From contig JAOTZC010000012.1 of the NCBI GenBank assembly GCA_029861535.1, positions 1 to 64,000 of the forward strand: a DNA stretch of 64,000 nucleotides, written 5' to 3'. The DNA is from Gammaproteobacteria bacterium. GTDB taxonomy: Bacteria; Pseudomonadota; Gammaproteobacteria; Steroidobacterales; Woeseiaceae. Under the pieces are notes generated by a model. It was not told the origin of the DNA. It did not search any database and was given only the letters and a program-made list of their open reading frames with translations. Positions 24,420 to 34,061 of the stretch are shown here, one piece after another (within the stretch, counting starts at the first letter, position 1; the number at the start of each line of letters is the position of its first letter). Both the position numbers and the translations under genes were made by a program.

Positions 24420-25622
24420 ATGAGGACCGTTTTGGCTACCGATGTCGTAAATGCGGAGCAACTCCAAAGTGCGTTCGAGTTGTTCAATCAGCAATCGAAT
24501 CAGCTGGAGCAGACCTACGTCGAGCTGCAGGAAAAGGTTCATGTACTAACGGTACAGCTCCAGCAGGCACAGTCAGCGCGACTCGTCGAACTCGTTAAAA
24601 AGGAACAGTTGTCACAGCGATTGTCGCTGCTGCTTGAGACGCTGCCTGGCGCGATCATTGTCATTGATGGCAATGGCGTCATACAGGAACAGAACAGCGA
24701 AGCACTGACGCTGTTAAACGAACCGTTAAGCGGCTGTTCCTGGGCCAGTATCGTTCGCCGCGAAGTCCGCGCGGGCGGCAGTAAAGACGGCAATATTCAA
24801 CTTCAAGATGGCCGCTGGTTAAGTCTCTCGCGACGCCCGCTGAAAAACGAACCCGGCGAAATCCTGTTGCTCGCCGATGTCACCGAAAGTCGACAAATGT
24901 CTGAGCTTCGTCAGCGTCAGGAGCGGCTGACGACAATTGGCGAAATGACCGCGGAGTTTGCGCATCAAGTTCGCACACCGCTGGCGTCGGCGATGTTGTA
25001 TGCGTCGCAACTCGACACAAGTACTGAAGCGCAGCAGCTTGTCGTTGAAAAAATCTCGGAGCGTCTCAACGACTTGGGTCGCATGATCAACGATATGCTT
25101 GGCTTCGCGGCAGGCGGCAGGCGTGCCGATGAAGTTGTCGATGTGCATGCGTTATTTTGCAGCATTCGGGCAACGCTCGAATCGCAGCTTGGCGATTCAA
25201 CAACGCTTGATCTATTAATCGATGGCACGAGCATCGATCGCAAGAACGGCGACGATCAAGGATTACGGTTCGCGGCCATCGCAAACGCGCTAAAAGGCGC
25301 GCTAATCAACCTGATTACCAATGCCGATCAGGCGGCCGATGGCGCGGCAAGTATCCAGATGGGCGCATGGCACGACGATCGTTGGGTGTACTTCACGGTG
25401 ATTGACGACGGTCCTGGCGTCCCGGATGAGCTATTGCCGCATATTTTCGAACCGTTTTTCACTACGCGACCACAGGGCACCGGGCTAGGACTCGCCGTCG
25501 TCCAGGACGTTGCCAAATCTCATGGCGGCGACGTCAAGGCCATCGCGCTGACACAGGGCACTCGATTCACGATTCGGCTTCCGATTTCCGACGGGTGTCC
25601 GGCGGGAGAGGCTGATGACTGA
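24420..25622 (+). CDS. fleS: Flagellar two-component sensor kinase FleS
   Basis: Cytosolic histidine kinase of 400 residues; no membrane segment is visible. An N-terminal coiled coil (about 8-70) is followed by a PAS domain (ETLPGAIIVIDGNGVIQEQNSEALTLL, about 75-160). The dimerisation/phosphoacceptor region follows with EFAHQVRTPLASA (His near 182). The HATPase domain has N box LINLITNADQA, G1 VIDDGPGVP, F box IFEPFFTT and G2 GTGLGLAVVQDVAKSHGG. It phosphorylates FleR, with whose gene it overlaps by 8 bp. The signal is unknown, possibly the state of basal body assembly. Confidence 0.93.
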   Translation: MRTVLATDVVNAEQLQSAFELFNQQSNQLEQTYVELQEKVHVLTVQLQQAQSARLVELVKKEQLSQRLSLLLETLPGAIIVIDGNGVIQEQNSEALTLLNEPLSGCSWASIVRREVRAGGSKDGNIQLQDGRWLSLSRRPLKNEPGEILLLADVTESRQMSELRQRQERLTTIGEMTAEFAHQVRTPLASAMLYASQLDTSTEAQQLVVEKISERLNDLGRMINDMLGFAAGGRRADEVVDVHALFCSIRATLESQLGDSTTLDLLIDGTSIDRKNGDDQGLRFAAIANALKGALINLITNADQAADGAASIQMGAWHDDRWVYFTVIDDGPGVPDELLPHIFEPFFTTRPQGTGLGLAVVQDVAKSHGGDVKAIALTQGTRFTIRLPISDGCPAGEADD

Positions 25623-26940
25623 ATCAGCAGTACTAATTGTCGAAGACGATCCACATTTGCGCGAAGCGTTATTTGACACGTTGGCCGGCGAATCATTGCA
25701 TGTGTTGACAGCAGATAGCGGCCCGGCGGCGCTTGAAATTCTGAACAACGAAGAGGTCGGTCTCGTCGTCAGCGACTTACAGATGGAGCCGATGGATGGG
25801 GCAACGCTTCTCAGGAACATACGGGAGTTACGTCCGGATATACCCGCAGTATTAATGACGGCGTTTGGCACGATCGAAAATGCGGTCAAGGTCATGCGCG
25901 ATGGCGCGGCCGATTATCTGGTCAAGCCTTTCGATGCCGCGCAGCTCAAGGCGATCGTTGACAAATATCTGGCGCCGGTATCTCAAATCGATCGACCGCT
26001 TGCTGTCGATCCATCAACGCGTGACCTAGTACGCATCGCAGAGCGGGTCGCTGCGACAGAGGCGACCGTGACGATTACTGGTGAGAGTGGATCCGGCAAG
26101 GAGGTATTTGCACGGTTCATTCATCAGCAGTCGTCACGGCGCGACCATCCATTCGTCGCGATCAACTGTGCCGCGATACCCGAGAACATGCTTGAGGCGG
26201 TGTTGTTCGGCTATGAAAAAGGCGCTTTTACAGGCGCTGCGAATGCTCACCCCGGAAAATTCGAACAGGCGAACAACGGTACCTTGTTGCTGGATGAAAT
26301 TACTGAAATGGATCTGGGCCTGCAGGCGAAACTGCTACGCGTCATTCAGGAAAAAGAAGTCGAACGTATCGGCGGCCGAAAACTGATCCCACTAAACGTC
26401 CGTGTGTTGGCGACAACAAACCGTGACCTAAGAGCATGCGTCGCCGATGGCATATTCCGTGAAGATTTGTACTACAGACTCAATGTATTTCCGCTACATG
26501 TCCCGCCGCTGAGAGAGCGTCATCACGATATCATTCCGTTGGCCGAGCTATTCCTATACCGGCAGGCTGAAAGCCCCGGCCGTCATCTGACTGAAGACGC
26601 AAAACAATCGCTACTGGCGCACCGCTGGCCTGGAAATGTTCGTGAACTCGACAATCTGATTCAGCGCTCGCTGATTCTTGCACATGATGGCGATGTGTCC
26701 GCGGCCGATCTTGCATTCGAACAGGATTTGAAGCCAGCAACGAGCACGGTCGACGAAACCGGATTGCAGCAAAGTCTCGAGGATCGCGAATTCCAACTCA
26801 TCGTGGAAGCCCTTGCGGTCAGCCACGGTCACCGTGGAAATGCGGCCAAAGCGCTTGGTATTAGTCCGCGCACGCTTCGCTACAAATTAGCGCGCATGCG
26901 TGAGCGCGGCTTCAACTTACCTGGAGAAAGCCATGAATGA
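25615..26940 (+). CDS. fleR: Flagellar sigma-54 response regulator FleR
   Basis: NtrC-type regulator of 441 residues. It has an intact receiver (D11/D12 acid pair, phosphoacceptor D54 in VVSDLQMEPMDG, Lys in YLVKPFDA). The AAA+ domain has GESGSGKE, GAFTGA in EKGAFTGAANAHPGKFE, NGTLLLDEITEM and [17 protein letters not shown]. The Fis-type HTH is GHRGNAAKALGISPRTLRYKLARM. It activates the later sigma-54 promoters (hook and rod class) in the Pseudomonas model. The ATG overlaps the fleS stop, and its own end overlaps fliE. Confidence 0.94.
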   Translation: MTESAVLIVEDDPHLREALFDTLAGESLHVLTADSGPAALEILNNEEVGLVVSDLQMEPMDGATLLRNIRELRPDIPAVLMTAFGTIENAVKVMRDGAADYLVKPFDAAQLKAIVDKYLAPVSQIDRPLAVDPSTRDLVRIAERVAATEATVTITGESGSGKEVFARFIHQQSSRRDHPFVAINCAAIPENMLEAVLFGYEKGAFTGAANAHPGKFEQANNGTLLLDEITEMDLGLQAKLLRVIQEKEVERIGGRKLIPLNVRVLATTNRDLRACVADGIFREDLYYRLNVFPLHVPPLRERHHDIIPLAELFLYRQAESPGRHLTEDAKQSLLAHRWPGNVRELDNLIQRSLILAHDGDVSAADLAFEQDLKPATSTVDETGLQQSLEDREFQLIVEALAVSHGHRGNAAKALGISPRTLRYKLARMRERGFNLPGESHE

Positions 26941-27271
26941 GATCAGCCCCGATCAACTGCTGAGCCAGATTCGATCGCTGAGCAAAAGCCTACATGCGCC
27001 GCCGAACGTAGTAACGCTTGAATCGGCAAATGTGTCCACAAGTACGCCGACGGACTTCAGTCAAATGTTGAAGAACACGTTAAACGCGGTGAACGACGTG
27101 CAGCAGCACGCCGGCGACCTGAAGACCGGATTTGCAGACGGTACGACGGATGCGAGTCTCGCCGAAGTGATGATTGCGGCGCAAAAGGCAGATCTGTCAT
27201 TTCGGGCAGTCACTGAAGTCCGCAACAAACTCGTGCAGGCTTATCAGGACATCATGAATATGCCGGTGTAA
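26933..27271 (+). CDS. fliE: Flagellar hook-basal body complex protein FliE
   Basis: Small export-substrate protein (112 residues) that links the MS-ring/export gate to the rod. The C-terminal block NAVNDVQQHAGDLKTGFADGTTDASLAEVMIAAQKADLSFRAVTEVRNKLVQAYQDIMNMPV is typical. The ATG at 26933 overlaps the fleR stop (ATGAATGA) and is preceded by GGAGAA. No separate promoter was found, so it is probably read from the fleS promoter. Confidence 0.95.
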   Translation: MNEISPDQLLSQIRSLSKSLHAPPNVVTLESANVSTSTPTDFSQMLKNTLNAVNDVQQHAGDLKTGFADGTTDASLAEVMIAAQKADLSFRAVTEVRNKLVQAYQDIMNMPV

Positions 27272-27306
27272 TTACGGCTGCGACTATAAGGAAGATGTGA
27301 ATAATC

Positions 27307-28947
27307 ATGGAAAACACCAATGTCATTGAAGGCACGGCAGCTTCGCCAACTAGCAATTTAAATCTTGCCGCTGCGTTACGAATTCCCGCGGTGCGTCAGG
27401 TGATGTTGCTCATCGGTGTGGCCGCAGCAGTCGCCGTCGGATTTGCGATAACGTTATGGGCACAGCAGCCTGGGTATGCCCAGTTATACGCCAACCTGGA
27501 CGCTGCCGAGGCAGCCGAGGTCAGCGATGCGCTGCGTACGGCTGGTATCAAATTCAAATTGAATGCCACGACCGGCGATATTTTAGTTGCCGAGAATTCA
27601 TTGCGTGAAGTAAGAATGGAACTCGCGTCGCAGGGCTTGCCGCAGAGTGCCGCAGCCGGCATGGAAATGATGCAGGAGCAATCGAGCTTTGGCGTCAGTC
27701 AATTCATGGAGAATGCGCGCTACCAGCACGCGCTTGAGTCTGAGCTCGCGCGGACTATCTCGAGTTTGGGAGCCGTACGCGAAGCGCGTGTGCATTTGGC
27801 AATGCCGAAGCAAACCTCTTTCATACGAGATCAAAAAACGGCAAGCGCGTCTGTCCTATTGCATATTCATCGTGGCCGTACGCTCGAGCAGGACCAGGCC
27901 GCGGCGGTGGTCAACCTAGTTGCCGCGAGCGTGCCGGACCTGCAGCCCAAAAATGTCACTGTGATCGACCAGTACGGCAGCCTGCTAAGTACAGGTGATG
28001 AAATGTCCGTAGGTGCACAAGCAACGAGTCAGTTCAAGTACGCCCGACGCGTTGAAGAAACGTATAAGACTCGCATTGAGGACCTGTTAACACCGCTAGT
28101 TGGCGCCGGCCGGATTCGAGCTGAGGTCGTCGCAGACATTGACTTCACATTCACCGAGGAGGCGCGCGAGTCTTACGACCCGAACAACACGGTCGTGCGC
28201 AGCGAACAAATCAACGAGGATTTACGCACGGGCAGCGGCAATGTGTCGGCTGGCGTTCCCGGTGCGCTGAGTAATCAGCCCCCGGAGGCGACCGGGGTCG
28301 ATCCAGAGCAGCTTGCCTCGGATGAGGAAACCGAAATCCAGAATTCATCGCGATCGAGCATTCGTAACTATGAGGTCGATCGAACGATTAGCCATACTCG
28401 ACCGCAGGCCGGCACGATCCGCAAACTATCAATCGCTGTTTTGATCGATGAAAGTCCGATGGCAGACGATTCGGACGAACCTGCGCTGACCGAGGAAGAT
28501 TTGGCCCGCTATACGACGCTGGTTCGTGAAGCCGTCGGCTTCAATGAAGCTCGCGGGGATACGGTCGTCGTGTTGGGCGAAGCGTTCCGCAAAGTTGATG
28601 ACGTTATCGCCGAGGAGCCGCCCGCGTTTTGGGAAAAACCGATTCTGCGAGATTCGTTGAAGCAGGTATTAGGTGCAGCGCTGGTACTTGCAATTGCTTT
28701 CGGTGTTGTTCGGCCGATGTTACGAAGCGTTGTCGCTAGTAACGCGCAGGTCCCGATCAGCGGTGAGTACCTTGGCAGTTCGCAAAACGCGCCGATGACA
28801 TCTGCCGGTGCGCAGGTCGGTGGCGCAGCCGGACAAATGTCGTTGCCGAACTACGATGAAAAGGTCGCCGCCGCAAAGAACATTTCCGGACACGATCCGG
28901 CACGCGTCGCACAGGTTGTCAAACAATGGGTTGCAGCCGATGTCTGA
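27307..28947 (+). CDS. fliF: Flagellar MS-ring protein FliF
   Basis: Inner-membrane ring subunit of 546 residues. TM1 is near residues 35-55 (VMLLIGVAAAVAVGFAITLWA), followed by the periplasmic YscJ/FliF domain (YAQLYANLDAAEAAEVSDALRTAGIKFKL) and the ring-building/collar region. TM2 is near 450-470 (VLGAALVLAIAFGVVRPML). The cytosolic C-terminus ends KNISGHDPARVAQVVKQWVAADV, the FliG-binding segment. It overlaps fliG by 8 bp. Confidence 0.96.
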   Translation: MENTNVIEGTAASPTSNLNLAAALRIPAVRQVMLLIGVAAAVAVGFAITLWAQQPGYAQLYANLDAAEAAEVSDALRTAGIKFKLNATTGDILVAENSLREVRMELASQGLPQSAAAGMEMMQEQSSFGVSQFMENARYQHALESELARTISSLGAVREARVHLAMPKQTSFIRDQKTASASVLLHIHRGRTLEQDQAAAVVNLVAASVPDLQPKNVTVIDQYGSLLSTGDEMSVGAQATSQFKYARRVEETYKTRIEDLLTPLVGAGRIRAEVVADIDFTFTEEARESYDPNNTVVRSEQINEDLRTGSGNVSAGVPGALSNQPPEATGVDPEQLASDEETEIQNSSRSSIRNYEVDRTISHTRPQAGTIRKLSIAVLIDESPMADDSDEPALTEEDLARYTTLVREAVGFNEARGDTVVVLGEAFRKVDDVIAEEPPAFWEKPILRDSLKQVLGAALVLAIAFGVVRPMLRSVVASNAQVPISGEYLGSSQNAPMTSAGAQVGGAAGQMSLPNYDEKVAAAKNISGHDPARVAQVVKQWVAADV

Positions 28948-29950
28948 GCTGGCAGAGCGCGAGATGAATGGTACTGAGCGAGCCGCATTGTTGCTGATGA
29001 CGCTTGGCGAAAAGGAAGCAGCTGAGGTGCTCAAGTTCATGGGCGCCCAAGAAGTCCAGGCTCTCGGGATGGCGATGGCATCGTTGAAGAACGTGTCTCG
29101 TAATCAGGCAGACCTCGTTCTTAATGGGTTTATTACCGACGTTGAAGATCAAACAACCCTCGGTGTCGATACTGAGAATTACGTTCGCAGTATTCTCGGC
29201 AACGCGTTTGGTCAAAGTAAGGCGAACGCCTTTATCGACCGCATCATGACCGGGGATGATGCGAAAGGCCTAGATGCTCTGAAGTGGATGAGCTCGCGCG
29301 ACGTTGTCGAGATCGTAAAAGACGAACATCCGCAGATAATCGCAATTGTGCTCGCCTATCTTGAAAGCGCTCAGGCAGCTGACGTTGTTGAGCGCCTGCC
29401 AGAGGAAATTCGCTCGGATATATTGATGCGCGTTGCCGGTCTCACCGATATACAGCAGAGTGCGCTTGCCGAGATCGAAAGCCTTATCGCAAGCAAATCA
29501 ACTGATGCAAGCGGCGGGTCGACGCGTAAGGTCGGCGGCGACAAGATCGCCGCCGATATTGTTAACGCGCTCAAACCGGCTCGCGGCGAAGAAATTCTCG
29601 ACCAGATCAAAGAAAAGAACGCAGAGCTTTCCGAACGCATTCAGGAAATGATGTTTACGTTCGATACATTGCTCAATGTCGACGATCGCGGAATCCAGTC
29701 GCTACTTCGGGAAGTGTCGAATGATCTGCTCACTGTGGCGCTTAAAGGCTGTGATCCGGCGATCAGCACGAAGATAACCGGCAACATGTCGAAGCGGGCT
29801 GCGACACTTCTCAAGGAAGACATGGAAGCTAAAGGTCCGATGAAGCTGTCGGACGTCGAGTCGGCACAAAAAGAAATTCTGGACGTCGCGCGGCGCCTGG
29901 CAGATGCGGGAGACATCGACCTGGGCCAAGGCAATGACGAGTATGTCTGA
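28940..29950 (+). CDS. fliG: Flagellar motor switch protein FliG
   Basis: Rotor protein of 336 residues that contacts the stator. The start ATG 28940 overlaps the end of fliF. The N-terminal FliF-binding domain (LAEREMNGTERAALLLMTLGEKEAAEVLKFM), middle domain with the conserved KDEHPQIIAIVLAYL and the C-terminal torque helix region (MMFTFDTLLNVDDRGIQSLLREVSNDLLTVALKGCDPAISTKITGNMSKRAATLLKEDME) are complete. It partners with PomA (47955). Confidence 0.97.
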   Translation: MSELAEREMNGTERAALLLMTLGEKEAAEVLKFMGAQEVQALGMAMASLKNVSRNQADLVLNGFITDVEDQTTLGVDTENYVRSILGNAFGQSKANAFIDRIMTGDDAKGLDALKWMSSRDVVEIVKDEHPQIIAIVLAYLESAQAADVVERLPEEIRSDILMRVAGLTDIQQSALAEIESLIASKSTDASGGSTRKVGGDKIAADIVNALKPARGEEILDQIKEKNAELSERIQEMMFTFDTLLNVDDRGIQSLLREVSNDLLTVALKGCDPAISTKITGNMSKRAATLLKEDMEAKGPMKLSDVESAQKEILDVARRLADAGDIDLGQGNDEYV

Positions 29951-30536
29951 CAAGCCTGCCGCCGACGAACCCGTGCGCTGGGATGTCCCTGCCATCGATG
30001 GCGGTAGTGGTAAAGGCTACATGACAGCCGGTCGCCTGGAGTCAATTCAGAAAGATGCTTACGAGGAAGCCTGGAAAAGAGGTCATGCGGACGGTCTGCA
30101 AGCTGGTGAGCTTGCCGCAAAGGAACGGGTCGATAGACTCGATCAGCTGCTAGTCGCGATGGCGAGACCGTTCGATGAACTCGACGAGCAGATCGAGAAA
30201 CAATTGGTCGAGCTTGCGATGACAAGCGTTCGGCAGCTGTTTCGGCGCGAAATTTCTCAAGAACCTACGCACGTCATCGGCGTCGTGCGTGAAGCGATTC
30301 AGCTGCTACCGATCGCAAGTAACAATGTGCAGGTTCATTTGCACCCAGAAGATGCGGTCATCATTCGTGAATATTTGTCACCAGCCGAGGGTGAACCCGC
30401 ATGGGTTATTGTCGAAGATCCATTGACATCGAAAGGCGGCTGTCAGGTTACAACTGAGAACTCTCAAATCGACGCATCCGCCGAGGCGCGCTTGAACGCG
30501 TTGATCCAAAGTATTGCCGGTGATAATCGAAAATGA
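29934..30536 (+). CDS. fliH: Flagellar assembly protein FliH
   Basis: Cytosolic regulator of the export ATPase, about 200 residues. The Gly/Glu-rich coiled-coil region (LESIQKDAYEEAWKRGHADGLQAGELAAKERVDRLDQLLVAMARPFDELDEQIEKQLVELAMTSVRQLFRREI) and the C-terminal HlyD/FliH domain (VHLHPEDAVIIREYL, DPLTSKGGCQVTTENSQIDASAEARLNALIQSI) are typical. Two in-frame ATGs at 29934 and 29943 are possible, both inside the end of fliG. It overlaps fliI by 4 bp. Confidence 0.92.
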   Translation: MTSMSDKPAADEPVRWDVPAIDGGSGKGYMTAGRLESIQKDAYEEAWKRGHADGLQAGELAAKERVDRLDQLLVAMARPFDELDEQIEKQLVELAMTSVRQLFRREISQEPTHVIGVVREAIQLLPIASNNVQVHLHPEDAVIIREYLSPAEGEPAWVIVEDPLTSKGGCQVTTENSQIDASAEARLNALIQSIAGDNRK

Positions 30537-31939
30537 CCGCCGGAAACGAATCCGTATTTTCTGGGCCTGACCCGGATCGTAATCTCGAACGGGCGCTGCG
30601 GCTTGGTGCCTATACCGATCGAGCACTCGACGGTTGCCCGAGTCTTGTCGTCGAAGGAGTGCTGCGACGCACGGTTGGACTGGCTATGGAAGCAGAAGGC
30701 TGCCACGCGGAGCTGGGCGGACGATGCGACGTTGTCGCCGCCGACGGCCGACATGTCGAAACGGAGGTTGTTGGCTTTTCCGGCAATCGCCTGTTTTTGA
30801 TGCCGGTGAGTAACATGCGCGGTGTCATACCGAACGCCCGCGTTATCCCGGTCTCTGGCACGCCCGAAGTTATCATCTGTGACGAATTACTGGGTCGCGT
30901 ACTCGACGGCCGCGGTAATCCGCTCGATGGTGGTGCGCCGATTAAGAGCGGGCAGCGCGTACCATTGTTTGGACGAACGATTAATCCGCTAAAACGTCAG
31001 CCGATTCGAACGCAACTCGATGTGGGCGTGCGTTCAATCAATTCGCTACTGTCGATCGGTCGCGGCCAACGCATGGGCTTATTCGCCGGCAGTGGCGTTG
31101 GCAAGTCCATGTTACTCGGTATGATGACCCGCAATACCGAGGCCGATGTCGTGGTCGTTGGGCTGGTCGGAGAGCGTGGCCGCGAAGTAAGAGAGTTTAT
31201 TGACGAATCGTTGGGCTCCGAAGGAATGGCTAAGGCCGTCGTCGTCGCCACTCCAGCCGACGATACACCGCTGATGCGTTTGCACGGCGCCTGGCTGACC
31301 GCTGCTATCGCTGAGTATTTTCGCGACCAGGGCAAGAATGTCCTGCTGTTGATGGACTCATTGACGCGCTTCGCCCAGGCACAACGAGAGATCGCACTGG
31401 CAATCGGCGAACCACCGGCAACAAAAGGCTATCCGCCGTCGGTATTCGCAAAAATGCCGCAGCTCGTAGAGCGTGCTGGAAACGGCGAAGATGGCAATGG
31501 CTCGATCTCGGCCATCTACACTGTGCTTGCTGAGGGCGATGATCCGAACGATCCAATCGTCGATGCTTCGCGTGCCATTCTTGATGGTCATATTGTGCTA
31601 TCGCGCAACATGGCCGATGCCGGGATTTATCCTGCCATCGATGTTGAATTGTCCGTCAGCCGGGCAATCACACATTTTACTAGTGACGGCCAGCAGCAGT
31701 TGATCACACGTTTTCGACAGGTCCACTCCACCTATCAGGAAAACCGTGATTTGATTTCAGTGGGGGCTTATCAACCAGGGTCAAATCCCGCTTTGGACGA
31801 AGCCGTTGCATTGTGGCCATCGCTTACTGAGTTCTTGCGTCAACCACACAGCCAGAATGTCAGCGCGGAAAAGAGCCTTGATGAACTTCGCGAGCTTTTC
31901 GATGCGGCCGACATGGCGCATGCCGAGACGGTGGAGTGA
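30533..31939 (+). CDS. fliI: Flagellum-specific ATPase FliI
   Basis: Export ATPase of 468 residues, related to the F1 beta subunit. It has Walker A AGSGVGKS, Walker B VLLLMDSLTRFAQAQREI, the GYPPSVFAKMPQLVERAG block and the SISAIYTVLAEGDDPNDPIVD segment. It forms the hexamer below the export gate with FliH and FliJ, whose genes flank it. The start overlaps the fliH stop. Confidence 0.97.
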   Translation: MTAGNESVFSGPDPDRNLERALRLGAYTDRALDGCPSLVVEGVLRRTVGLAMEAEGCHAELGGRCDVVAADGRHVETEVVGFSGNRLFLMPVSNMRGVIPNARVIPVSGTPEVIICDELLGRVLDGRGNPLDGGAPIKSGQRVPLFGRTINPLKRQPIRTQLDVGVRSINSLLSIGRGQRMGLFAGSGVGKSMLLGMMTRNTEADVVVVGLVGERGREVREFIDESLGSEGMAKAVVVATPADDTPLMRLHGAWLTAAIAEYFRDQGKNVLLLMDSLTRFAQAQREIALAIGEPPATKGYPPSVFAKMPQLVERAGNGEDGNGSISAIYTVLAEGDDPNDPIVDASRAILDGHIVLSRNMADAGIYPAIDVELSVSRAITHFTSDGQQQLITRFRQVHSTYQENRDLISVGAYQPGSNPALDEAVALWPSLTEFLRQPHSQNVSAEKSLDELRELFDAADMAHAETVE

Positions 31940-31940
31940 C

Positions 31941-32384
31941 GTGAAAAAGCGCTCGGCTCGACTCAAGAAAATCGTCGCGCTCGCCGAAGCTGAGGAACGA
32001 AATCAAAGGGTTCTGACGGGCCGCTCGCAATCGCAGCTTAATCAACAGTTTGGTCGGCTGGGCGAACTCAATGCATATCGTCAAAGCTATGCAGATAAAG
32101 CGAAGCATAACGCCGACCTGCGTTCGGCGCATTGGAAGGACTACCAAAATTTTCTGTCCAAGCTTGATCGAGCCGTGCGTTCACAACGGCAGATTGTCCA
32201 CGATTGCGAGCAAAGCCTTGAGACGCATCGGCGCCAATGGATGGAAAAGCGGCAGCGACTGGAATCCCTCGAACGCGTACGCGAGCGCTATCAGCAGGAG
32301 GAGCATTTGCACGATGAACGTCTTGAGCAGCGCACGCAGGATGACATGCCTGCGGCACCACGACTGTACGAGGACGACAAATAG
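31941..32384 (+). CDS. fliJ: Flagellar export protein FliJ
   Basis: A 147-residue, highly charged coiled-coil protein that sits in the FliI hexamer like the gamma subunit of F1. The pattern RLKKIVALAEAEERNQRVLTGRSQSQLNQQFGRLGELNAYRQSYADK and RRQWMEKRQRLESLERVRERYQQEE is typical of the family. The start is GTG at 31941, one base after the fliI stop, with GGAG at 31932-31935. It ends just before the fliK promoter. Confidence 0.9.
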   Translation: MKKRSARLKKIVALAEAEERNQRVLTGRSQSQLNQQFGRLGELNAYRQSYADKAKHNADLRSAHWKDYQNFLSKLDRAVRSQRQIVHDCEQSLETHRRQWMEKRQRLESLERVRERYQQEEHLHDERLEQRTQDDMPAAPRLYEDDK

Positions 32385-32390
32385 CCGGTT

Positions 32391-32406
32391 TGGCATGCAT
32401 CTTGCT
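32391..32406 (+). promoter_or_regulatory. Sigma-54 promoter of fliK
   Basis: TGGCATGCATCTTGCT has GG at 32392-32393, GC at 32404-32405 and N10 spacing. It starts 7 bp after fliJ; the predicted start near 32416 precedes the fliK ATG by about 37 bp. Confidence 0.85.
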
Positions 32407-32452
32407 CTTATTACAGCGGATCCCTCCAAGTTTGATCGACGAAGGACTGCAC

Positions 32453-33877
32453 ATGCTGCCAATGAACGTTCTGCAATTCAGCGAACTACCGACATTTGAC
32501 GCGCTGCCCGCCAGCGAAACGCTGCTGCCCGAGGACGCCGATGCCCTCGAGGGTGTGTTTGCCGATGTTTTGCAGCACCGAATCGATATAGACCTCGAGC
32601 TTCCATCGGACGATGGCGGTATTCTGCCGCACCCCGGCAATAATTTGCCGCTATTGCCGCCACAGCCTGTTCAATCTGCGGAGCTTCTGCCCGTTACCGC
32701 CAGCATTTTCAAAGATTTTTTCGACACTAACCCTCAGGAGCCCGTGGCTGGCTGGGTGCGTGATTACAATGAGGGCTCGACGATTCATGGACCGCACAGA
32801 AGCGTTGCTTTGATCGAGACTCACGACCCCAAACTAGCGGCTGACGTGAAATCGGTTTTGCCGGCGATAGGCGCCGACGTACCTAAATCAGCGCCACCGG
32901 CGCTGCCGACAGCTCTGCCAGCGACGTTGCCGGTCCCGCCGTTACTGACGCCACAGCCGGATTCGGCACAGTTGCGCCGGGCGGTAGCTAATGTCGCAGT
33001 TCGCAACCCGGCCGAGTTGGCATTGCCACGCGATATCGGAGAGAAAGCGAAGGCTTTGCCGAGCGAGTTCGAAGGGCTTACCGAGCAGCGGGACACGGCG
33101 ATTCCACGAATCGTGAACATCCGTGGCCCGGAAAATATGGCACCTAAGCCTGCAACTCGACGAGTCGTGGATGCTGGAATTCCTTTGGGCGATACAGATG
33201 ATGTCGATCTGGGGTTGCCGCCGCTGCGCGTAGACCCGAAGATTGCCGGCGATGATGTGGCCATGAAACTTGGTCGCGACGACATGCAGCCAGTGCCGCG
33301 ACCGTTGGTCACTAACACGTCTCAGCCGGGATCGTTCAGCGTGGAAACGATTCCGTCGGCCGACGCAGCAGTACGCGTCGGTGTCGCCGAGACGACGGCC
33401 ATTGCGCCGAAACAGACGCTAGCCTCGCCAAGTGCGCAAACCATTGTCTATTCAATTGGATTGCCGGTGCAGGAATCTGGCTGGGACAAAGCTATGTCCG
33501 AACGCGTCATGATGATGGCGAATGGCAAACTGCAAAATGCCGAAATCCGACTGACGCCGGCCGAACTGGGTCCATTACGAGTGCAGGTTGCGATCGACGA
33601 GGGAACGGCGAACGTTACATTTCAGGCACAGCATGCGCTGACGCGCGAAGCAATCGAGCTTGCTATGCCGCGACTACGGGAAATGCTTGCCGAGCAAGGC
33701 CTGTTACTTGGCGAGACGAATGTCAGCGATGACGGCGTGCAACACGGCGGCCGCGAAGACGCGGAGCGCGCGCAATCTGACAGCCGGCATGTCGCCGACG
33801 AGGGAAACTTAGAAGAACTCTCCGAGCGAAGCGTGCATACACGCGTTGACGACAGCCTCGTCGACACCTTCGCGTGA
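32453..33877 (+). CDS. fliK: Flagellar hook-length control protein FliK
   Basis: Secreted molecular ruler of 474 residues that switches export from hook to filament substrates by acting on FlhB. The N-terminal two thirds are Pro/Ala/Asp-rich and poorly conserved (runs such as APPALPTALPATLPVPPLL). The C-terminal FliK domain is clear: KLQNAEIRLTPAELGPLRVQVAIDEGTANVTFQAQHALTREAIELAMPRLREMLAEQGLLL. ATG 32453 is chosen because GAAGGA lies 6 bp upstream and the sigma-54 start lies between it and an earlier in-frame ATG. Confidence 0.92.
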   Translation: MLPMNVLQFSELPTFDALPASETLLPEDADALEGVFADVLQHRIDIDLELPSDDGGILPHPGNNLPLLPPQPVQSAELLPVTASIFKDFFDTNPQEPVAGWVRDYNEGSTIHGPHRSVALIETHDPKLAADVKSVLPAIGADVPKSAPPALPTALPATLPVPPLLTPQPDSAQLRRAVANVAVRNPAELALPRDIGEKAKALPSEFEGLTEQRDTAIPRIVNIRGPENMAPKPATRRVVDAGIPLGDTDDVDLGLPPLRVDPKIAGDDVAMKLGRDDMQPVPRPLVTNTSQPGSFSVETIPSADAAVRVGVAETTAIAPKQTLASPSAQTIVYSIGLPVQESGWDKAMSERVMMMANGKLQNAEIRLTPAELGPLRVQVAIDEGTANVTFQAQHALTREAIELAMPRLREMLAEQGLLLGETNVSDDGVQHGGREDAERAQSDSRHVADEGNLEELSERSVHTRVDDSLVDTFA

Positions 33878-34013
33878 TGCGTGTCAAAAAAATGACACGG
33901 CGATTGCAGGGCGGCAACACGCCGGAATTCTGACGCCAAATCGTCGCCGTGTGAAATCTGAGAAATGCACCTAACTCATTGAAAAACAAAAATAAATAGC
34001 GAATCGTTTGCTC

Positions 34014-34030
34014 TTGGCATGACGCTTGCA
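34014..34030 (+). promoter_or_regulatory. Sigma-54 promoter of fliL operon
   Basis: TTGGCATGACGCTTGCA has GG at 34016-34017, GC at 34028-34029 and N10 spacing. The predicted start near 34041 excludes the ATG at 34038, so FliL starts at 34062. Expected to drive fliLMNOPQR and perhaps flhB-flhA. Confidence 0.87.
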
Positions 34031-34061
34031 TTGACTAATGCAGGACACATTGGAGCAAACA